Assembly (NCBI GenBank): GCA_016185065.1
Contig: JACPOL010000004.1
Span: 92,556-156,555 of the forward strand
DNA length: 64,000 nt
Origin: Chlamydiales bacterium
GTDB lineage: Bacteria > Chlamydiota > Chlamydiia > Chlamydiales > Rhabdochlamydiaceae
Direction of reading: 5' to 3'
Shown: in pieces, positions 59,764-64,000 of the stretch
Layout of the letters: each line of letters begins with the position of its first letter
How positions within the stretch are numbered: position 1 is the stretch's first letter
Translations under genes and position numbers: made by a program
Notes under the pieces: model-generated
What the model saw: the letters and a program-made list of their open reading frames with translations, nothing else
What the model was told of the DNA's origin: nothing
Databases searched by the model: none

Positions 59764-60518
59764 TGGCTGTTTACGCTCTCTCCGATCCCCACCTCTCATT
59801 CGGCGTTCCACAAAAATCGATGGAGGTCTTTGGCCCCCTCTGGAAGGAGTATGCCGAGCGCATCGAAGAGAACTGGCGCGCCACGATAAGAGCGGAAGAT
59901 CTAGTTTTAATTCCTGGAGATATCTCATGGGCCATCTACCTTGAAGACGCTCTGGTCGATCTAAAGTGGATCGATAAACTCCCAGGAACCAAGCTTCTTT
60001 TAAGAGGAAATCACGACTACTGGTGGAGCTCTCCCAAGAAGATGAGAGAGGTGATGCCCTCTTCTATCCACTTCATTCAAAATGATGTGTTTAACTGGAA
60101 TGGGATCTCAATTGGGGGCGCGAGGCTCTGGGACACCGAGGAGTTCAGCTTCGGTCCTTACATCGACTTTCAAGAAAATCCTCAGGCGAAAAAGAGAACG
60201 GCGGAAGAGCTTGCAAGTAAAAAGGAGGAGGATGCCAGACTCTTTGAAAGAGAGCTCCAGCGCCTTGAACTGAGCTTGAAAAACCTCGATCCTCATGCAA
60301 AAACGCGCATCGCTCTCACTCACTACCCTCCAATTAGCGCAGACCTCAAACCCTCTCGCGCCTCAGCAATCTTAGAAAAGTATAAAGTGGAGATCTGCGT
60401 CTTTGGGCATCTTCACAACCTCAAAAAGGGAGTGCAAATGTTCGGAGAAGCGGGCGGCATCCGCTACCTTCTCACCTCTTGCGACTATCTAGATTTTTTT
60501 CCCTTGAGAGTTCTCTAA
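59763..60518 (+). CDS. Metallophosphoesterase
   Basis: A 251-residue calcineurin-like phosphoesterase, at the place of CT488 next to glgC. Metal ligands: SDPHLSFG (Asp-x-His; Pro replaces the usual Leu/Thr), IPGDISW, RGNHDYWW, ALTHYPP and GHLHN. Its ATG overlaps the glgC stop by one base. The substrate is unknown; cytosolic. Confidence 0.88.
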   Translation: MAVYALSDPHLSFGVPQKSMEVFGPLWKEYAERIEENWRATIRAEDLVLIPGDISWAIYLEDALVDLKWIDKLPGTKLLLRGNHDYWWSSPKKMREVMPSSIHFIQNDVFNWNGISIGGARLWDTEEFSFGPYIDFQENPQAKKRTAEELASKKEEDARLFERELQRLELSLKNLDPHAKTRIALTHYPPISADLKPSRASAILEKYKVEICVFGHLHNLKKGVQMFGEAGGIRYLLTSCDYLDFFPLRVL

Positions 60519-61478
60519 GAGCAGATAAATACTCTTAAAATCGGAGGCGTCTACTGGTGCGTCTAGAGATCGATTCTGCCGCTGAGAGAGAAACTCCTGC
60601 GCGCTTTTATGATGGGTATCGAGATCTAAGCAGCAGAAGTACTCAACAACAAGTTTAACAAGAGCTTGAAACTTCTCTTCATCATCAATGAGTGTCATGA
60701 GGAGTTTTATACACCTCTGAAAGAGAGCTGGGTCGCCCTGAGTGACGAGATAGGTGGTGATTTCAAACAGAAGGTCGACATCGGGCTCCTCTTCCAGTTG
60801 CAAAAGAAGCCGCTCAAGCACAAGAACCGACTCTTCGAGATCAACAGGAGCTAGCAGCCTTGCCCGTAAGAAGTCGAACCAGTTTGTCTTCTCGATGTAG
60901 ATATAAAACTCGTCGATGAGCTCAGAAGCGTCAAGATCCTCACCCCCATCGATCAATCCGGTGGCGTAATCATAGAGAAACCGCTCAAGATCGTGGGCGC
61001 AAAAGCTTTCGAGGGTCAAAAAGATCTCTTTAGGCTCTGCTCCATTATCGACGCTCTCGTCGAGGAGATCTTCTAAATCTGAGATCACCTCTTGCAGATG
61101 TTCTTGGCTTAGAAGCTCCCGATCGTACAGGTAGATGCGCCAATCGAGCTCATCACAAAAGACGGACAAAGCAAATTTTTGAGGAAGTAGGCGCCGCCAG
61201 AGTTCAAAGATAAGAAGATAGGACTGCTCATATCCCGCATCTTCAAGGACGCCATCATAGAGGTGATCGATAAGCTCTTCTGGATCCTGGCTCTCTTCTG
61301 CATGCACGAGAAAGGCTTCAGGGCTCAGCTCTATGCCGAGCGTTTCAAGGCGTGCAAATAACGTTTCTAGAGAGGCCGATCTAAGATCCTCAACTTGCCA
61401 AGGCTCGACCACTATGCTAGGCTCTTCCAGCCAGCTGATTCTAACGAGATTATAAAGGGCTTTTCCCTGAAATTCCAT
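60489..61478 (-). CDS. Acidic helical hypothetical protein
   Basis: A 329-residue protein I do not recognise, very rich in Glu, Asp and Leu (SDLEDLLDESVD, ERLLLQLEEEPDVD) and predicted all-helical, in the style of HEAT/TPR scaffolds. No signal peptide or membrane segment. Its 3' end overlaps the metallophosphoesterase gene by 30 bases on the opposite strand, and its start is only two bases from the divergent pseudopilin-like gene, so promoters must lie inside coding sequence. Confidence 0.7.
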   Translation of the reverse strand: MEFQGKALYNLVRISWLEEPSIVVEPWQVEDLRSASLETLFARLETLGIELSPEAFLVHAEESQDPEELIDHLYDGVLEDAGYEQSYLLIFELWRRLLPQKFALSVFCDELDWRIYLYDRELLSQEHLQEVISDLEDLLDESVDNGAEPKEIFLTLESFCAHDLERFLYDYATGLIDGGEDLDASELIDEFYIYIEKTNWFDFLRARLLAPVDLEESVLVLERLLLQLEEEPDVDLLFEITTYLVTQGDPALFQRCIKLLMTLIDDEEKFQALVKLVVEYFCCLDLDTHHKSAQEFLSQRQNRSLDAPVDASDFKSIYLLLENSQGKKI

Positions 61479-61480
61479 CT

Positions 61481-61975
61481 ATGAACCTTTCTCGATATTC
61501 AAAAAAACGCCCCTATCTCATGCTTGAACTGGTTATCGCCTTCTCTCTTTTATCTATATGTGCTCTTCCATTAGTGCGCAATCCCCTTCGTCTGCTTAAA
61601 GCGCACTTCTCCTCTGTGGAGGGAGCAGAGATCTCTCGTCTTTCAGCCCTAGAGTTTGCGGCAATCAAGGCGGAGCTCTATAGAAATAGTGTCGAATGGG
61701 AGACGCTCTCAAAACCAGCCCCCGTGGGAAAAGAAGTTCCTCCTCCCGATAAGGAGGATAAGATCACGGTCTCTCTCATTCACCCCGCAAAATATATTAG
61801 AAAGGTCTACTTCTGGACTGTGAGCGATAAAGAGGGGCAGAGTGGAGAAGAATTAAAATTAGTAAATATCCGCATAACTTTTGAAAAAGAGAAAGCCCAA
61901 GGAGAAAAAAAAGGTAAAAAATACACTTTTAACTGGCGAACATTTGTAATGCGTGGCACTAGTAGTAAAAAATAG
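61481..61975 (+). CDS. Type II secretion pseudopilin-like protein
   Basis: A 164-residue protein starting MNLSRYSKKRPYLMLELVIAFSLL: a short basic leader, then YLMLE with Glu at +5 if cleavage follows Pro11, and a hydrophobic helix, the layout of prepilin-type proteins. The usual Gly at -1 is Pro here, which a prepilin peptidase would normally not accept. The rest is a small globular domain (KAELYRNSVEWETL...). It could be a minor pseudopilin (GspI/J type) of the chlamydial type II system. No other T2SS gene is adjacent. Confidence 0.55.
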   Translation: MNLSRYSKKRPYLMLELVIAFSLLSICALPLVRNPLRLLKAHFSSVEGAEISRLSALEFAAIKAELYRNSVEWETLSKPAPVGKEVPPPDKEDKITVSLIHPAKYIRKVYFWTVSDKEGQSGEELKLVNIRITFEKEKAQGEKKGKKYTFNWRTFVMRGTSSKK

Positions 61976-61991
61976 CTAGATAGGTTTTCTT

Positions 61992-63872
61992 GTGAAGGTC
62001 CCACGCTTCAAGCCCTACATTGCAGCAGCAACACGCGTTCCTGAATTCTCTTTTCGCGCCGTAACCCTCGGCCTCCTTCTGGGCCTTCTTTTTGCAATTG
62101 CCAACACCTATCTGGGACTCAAAGTAGGAATCACCGTTACCGCCTCGATTCCCGCAGCTGTTCTCTCACTGGGAATTCTCAAACTTGTTTTCAAACACGT
62201 CTCCATCTTAGAGCACAACCTAGTACAGACGATCGCCTCTGTAGGTGAGGGACTGGCAGCGGGTGTGATCTTCACAGTTCCTGCGCTCTTTCTCTTGGGA
62301 GAGGCTCCTTCTGCAATGAGAATCTTCTTCCTCTCAGCGCTTGGGGGGATCCTCGGTGTGCTCTTCATGATTCCGATGCGGCGCTACATCATCGTCCAAG
62401 AGCATGGAAAGCTCCCCTTTCCTGAAGGAACAGCTTGCGCGGAGATATTACGAGCGGGGGAGAACGCTCACGGAAGCGCTCCGATCGCGATCATCGGCAT
62501 CATCACTGGAGCCCTCTACAAGATCATGGGAGGAGTTCTCCATCTCTGGAATGAGGTTCCCACCTATATCATCAAACCCTTTCAGCGCACGCAGTTTAGC
62601 ATGGATTGCACACCGGCCCTTCTTGGCGTCGGCTTTATCATCGGTCCGCGCATCGCATCGGTTCTGTTCGCTGGAGGAGTGCTCGCCTGGGGAGTCTTTA
62701 TCCCCCTGATTAAACTCTTCGGAGCTGGGAGTGTGACGATCTTTCCAAGCGTGATACCCATCTCTGAAATGACAGCCACCGATATCTGGTCAAAATATGT
62801 GCGCTACATCGGCGCTGGTACAGTTGCAACAGGCGGACTATTCAGTTTATTTAAAATAGCGCCGCTCATTGGAAAAACGTTGAAAGTGGGATTCAGCGAG
62901 CTCTTTCAGAGCGCCACAGATTCGAAACATATTCTTAGAACAGATAGAGACATCTCCCTCCGCTGGCTCATTTTGGGCTCTATTGCGATCATTCTCACGC
63001 TCTGGCTCTTTCCCGGCCTTCCGATGAACCTACTGACCATTCTGCTTCTCATCTTTCTGGGATTCTTCTTTGTCGCCGTGACCTCTCTTACGGTGGGCAT
63101 TGTCGGCAGCACCTCGAATCCGGTATCGGGAATGACAATCACCACGCTGCTCATCACCTGCCTTGTCTTTGTTGCGCTCGGTTGGACCGAGAGAATATTC
63201 CTTATCGCCGCTCTAACAATGAGCGTTGTTGTTAACGTCGCCATCGCGCTTGCAGGGACAACCTCTCAGGATCTAAAAACAGGCTTCCTTTTGGGGGCAA
63301 CTCCTAGAACTCAGCAGATCAGTGAAATCATCGGAGTCATTCTCCCAGCAGCCTTTATCGGCGGCACCCTATACCTTCTCAGCAAAGTATACGGCTTTGG
63401 TACGCCAGAGCTGCCAGCTCCTCAGGGCACAATGATGGCAATGGTCGCGCAGGGCGTTATCTCTGGAAACATCCCTTTCACGCTCGTCGGCATTGGCGTT
63501 CTTATCGGCCTTCTTCTCGAGCTCGTCCGGCTGCCTATTCTCCCGTTTGCAATTGGCCTCTACCTTCCATTTTCTCTAAGCGCAGGGATCATGGCGGGCG
63601 GCATCACCTCTTTCGCTGTTGAGCACCTCTCAAAAGGTGGCAATAAAGCCAGTGCAGCAAAGGATCGCGGCATCTTGGCCGCCTCCGGTCTCGTCGCAGG
63701 AGACGCCTGCATGGGAGTCGTGACCGCCCTCCTCGCCATCCTTGGCTGGGTCAACACCGATGCCCTTCCCCTGCTTCCCGACTCCTTCAGCCTCATCCTC
63801 TATGGCCTACTCGCCGCGGCCTTCGCCTGGTTCTCACTAAAACCCAAGCAGTTCGGCCTCAAAAACACCTAA
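61992..63872 (+). CDS. OPT-family oligopeptide transporter
   Basis: A 626-residue inner-membrane transporter with about 15 hydrophobic segments, OPT family (peptides or metal-chelate uptake). Family marks: RAVTLGLLLGLLFAIANTYLGLKVG near the N-terminus, KLPFPEGTACAEILRAGE, STSNPVSGMTI and KTGFLLGATPRTQQ. The start is a GTG at 61992, 16 bases after the pseudopilin-like stop. It may import oligopeptides from the host as an amino-acid source, which is inference. Confidence 0.92.
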   Translation: MKVPRFKPYIAAATRVPEFSFRAVTLGLLLGLLFAIANTYLGLKVGITVTASIPAAVLSLGILKLVFKHVSILEHNLVQTIASVGEGLAAGVIFTVPALFLLGEAPSAMRIFFLSALGGILGVLFMIPMRRYIIVQEHGKLPFPEGTACAEILRAGENAHGSAPIAIIGIITGALYKIMGGVLHLWNEVPTYIIKPFQRTQFSMDCTPALLGVGFIIGPRIASVLFAGGVLAWGVFIPLIKLFGAGSVTIFPSVIPISEMTATDIWSKYVRYIGAGTVATGGLFSLFKIAPLIGKTLKVGFSELFQSATDSKHILRTDRDISLRWLILGSIAIILTLWLFPGLPMNLLTILLLIFLGFFFVAVTSLTVGIVGSTSNPVSGMTITTLLITCLVFVALGWTERIFLIAALTMSVVVNVAIALAGTTSQDLKTGFLLGATPRTQQISEIIGVILPAAFIGGTLYLLSKVYGFGTPELPAPQGTMMAMVAQGVISGNIPFTLVGIGVLIGLLLELVRLPILPFAIGLYLPFSLSAGIMAGGITSFAVEHLSKGGNKASAAKDRGILAASGLVAGDACMGVVTALLAILGWVNTDALPLLPDSFSLILYGLLAAAFAWFSLKPKQFGLKNT

Positions 63873-63881
63873 AAAAATTAT

Positions 63882-64000
63882 AACAGGATCCGCTTCGCTG
63901 GCAGAATCGGCGCTAACCGCGCCGGCAGGATCTCCGGAAAATTTCCCTTATCCTGCCGGCGCGGTTAGCGCCGATTCTGCCAGCGAAGCGGATCCTGTTA
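63882..64000. repeat. R5 palindrome at the window end
   Basis: AACAGGATCCGCTTCGCTGG...CCGGCAGGATC...and the full complementary arm up to the last base, CGGATCCTGTTA. A near-perfect palindrome of almost 120 bases; same family as 48364-48473. No gene is seen after the OPT transporter. Confidence 0.9.

Overview
The window reads as chromosomal DNA of a member of the phylum Chlamydiota, most likely an environmental ('Parachlamydia-like') lineage rather than the pathogenic genus Chlamydia. Gene content and neighbourhoods match the chlamydial core from memory: mcsA-mcsB followed at a distance by frr-pyrH-tsf-rpsB and a very long PBP2-type transpeptidase (compare CT675-CT682), gpsA plus a UDPGP-family pyrophosphorylase (CT714-CT715), ruvC-ruvA (CT502-CT501), nth/mnmE/psd/secA (CT697-CT701), lpdA-lipA (CT557-CT558), and glgC plus a metallophosphoesterase (CT489-CT488). 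Around this core lie genes that Chlamydia lacks. The species cannot be fixed from sequence alone.

Layout. 0-8 kb: an S9 peptidase, a tandem pair of large proteins that carry the catalytic signature of guanidino-group-modifying enzymes (peptidylarginine deiminase/agmatine deiminase type), a YfiH/YlmD laccase-domain protein and a CPBP membrane protease. 7.9-14.3 kb: a segment with small secreted proteins, rsmB and an MFS exporter, bounded by a 238-bp repeat in inverted orientation; one arm has been interrupted by a 164-bp palindromic MITE-like element. 14.4-17.5 kb: mcsA, an mcsB whose active site looks dismantled, and a cytidylyltransferase-SDR fusion. 17.4-22.4 kb: eight tandem paralogous genes on the minus strand for short proteins with two conserved hydrophobic lobes, in three promoter units. 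22.8-30.9 kb: tRNA-Lys, tRNA-Glu, frr, pyrH, tsf, rpsB, tRNA-Gly, the PBP and a membrane-anchored kinase-like protein. 31.1-36.9 kb: a polysaccharide export cluster (wza-like, wzc-like, UDP-glucuronate decarboxylase) facing a UDP-glucuronate 4-epimerase gene. 37-46 kb: a 49-residue membrane peptide, nnr, gpsA, two small hydrophobic proteins, a UDP-sugar pyrophosphorylase, two GT9 glycosyltransferases, ruvC, ruvA. 46-64 kb: mnmE, nth, psd, an ankyrin protein, secA, lpdA, lipA, glgC, a pseudopilin-like protein and an OPT transporter.

Several families of palindromic intergenic repeats are scattered between genes: an R3 family with arms rich in GGAGTGCG, a GGAC-array family (R4), a GGATCCGCTTCGCTGG palindrome (R5), an ACACAGAGATCAC palindrome (R6), and three different MITE-like palindromes of 162-164 bp. 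One MITE ends four bases before the epimerase start codon and supplies its Shine-Dalgarno sequence.

The most promising undescribed elements are the duplicated deiminase-like enzymes, the eight-gene bilobed-hydrophobic array with its duplicated promoter modules, and the surface-polysaccharide genes with a degenerate co-polymerase kinase domain together with a possible CDP-ribitol-type enzyme. All functional statements are by motif recognition and remembered family features; no database search was possible.
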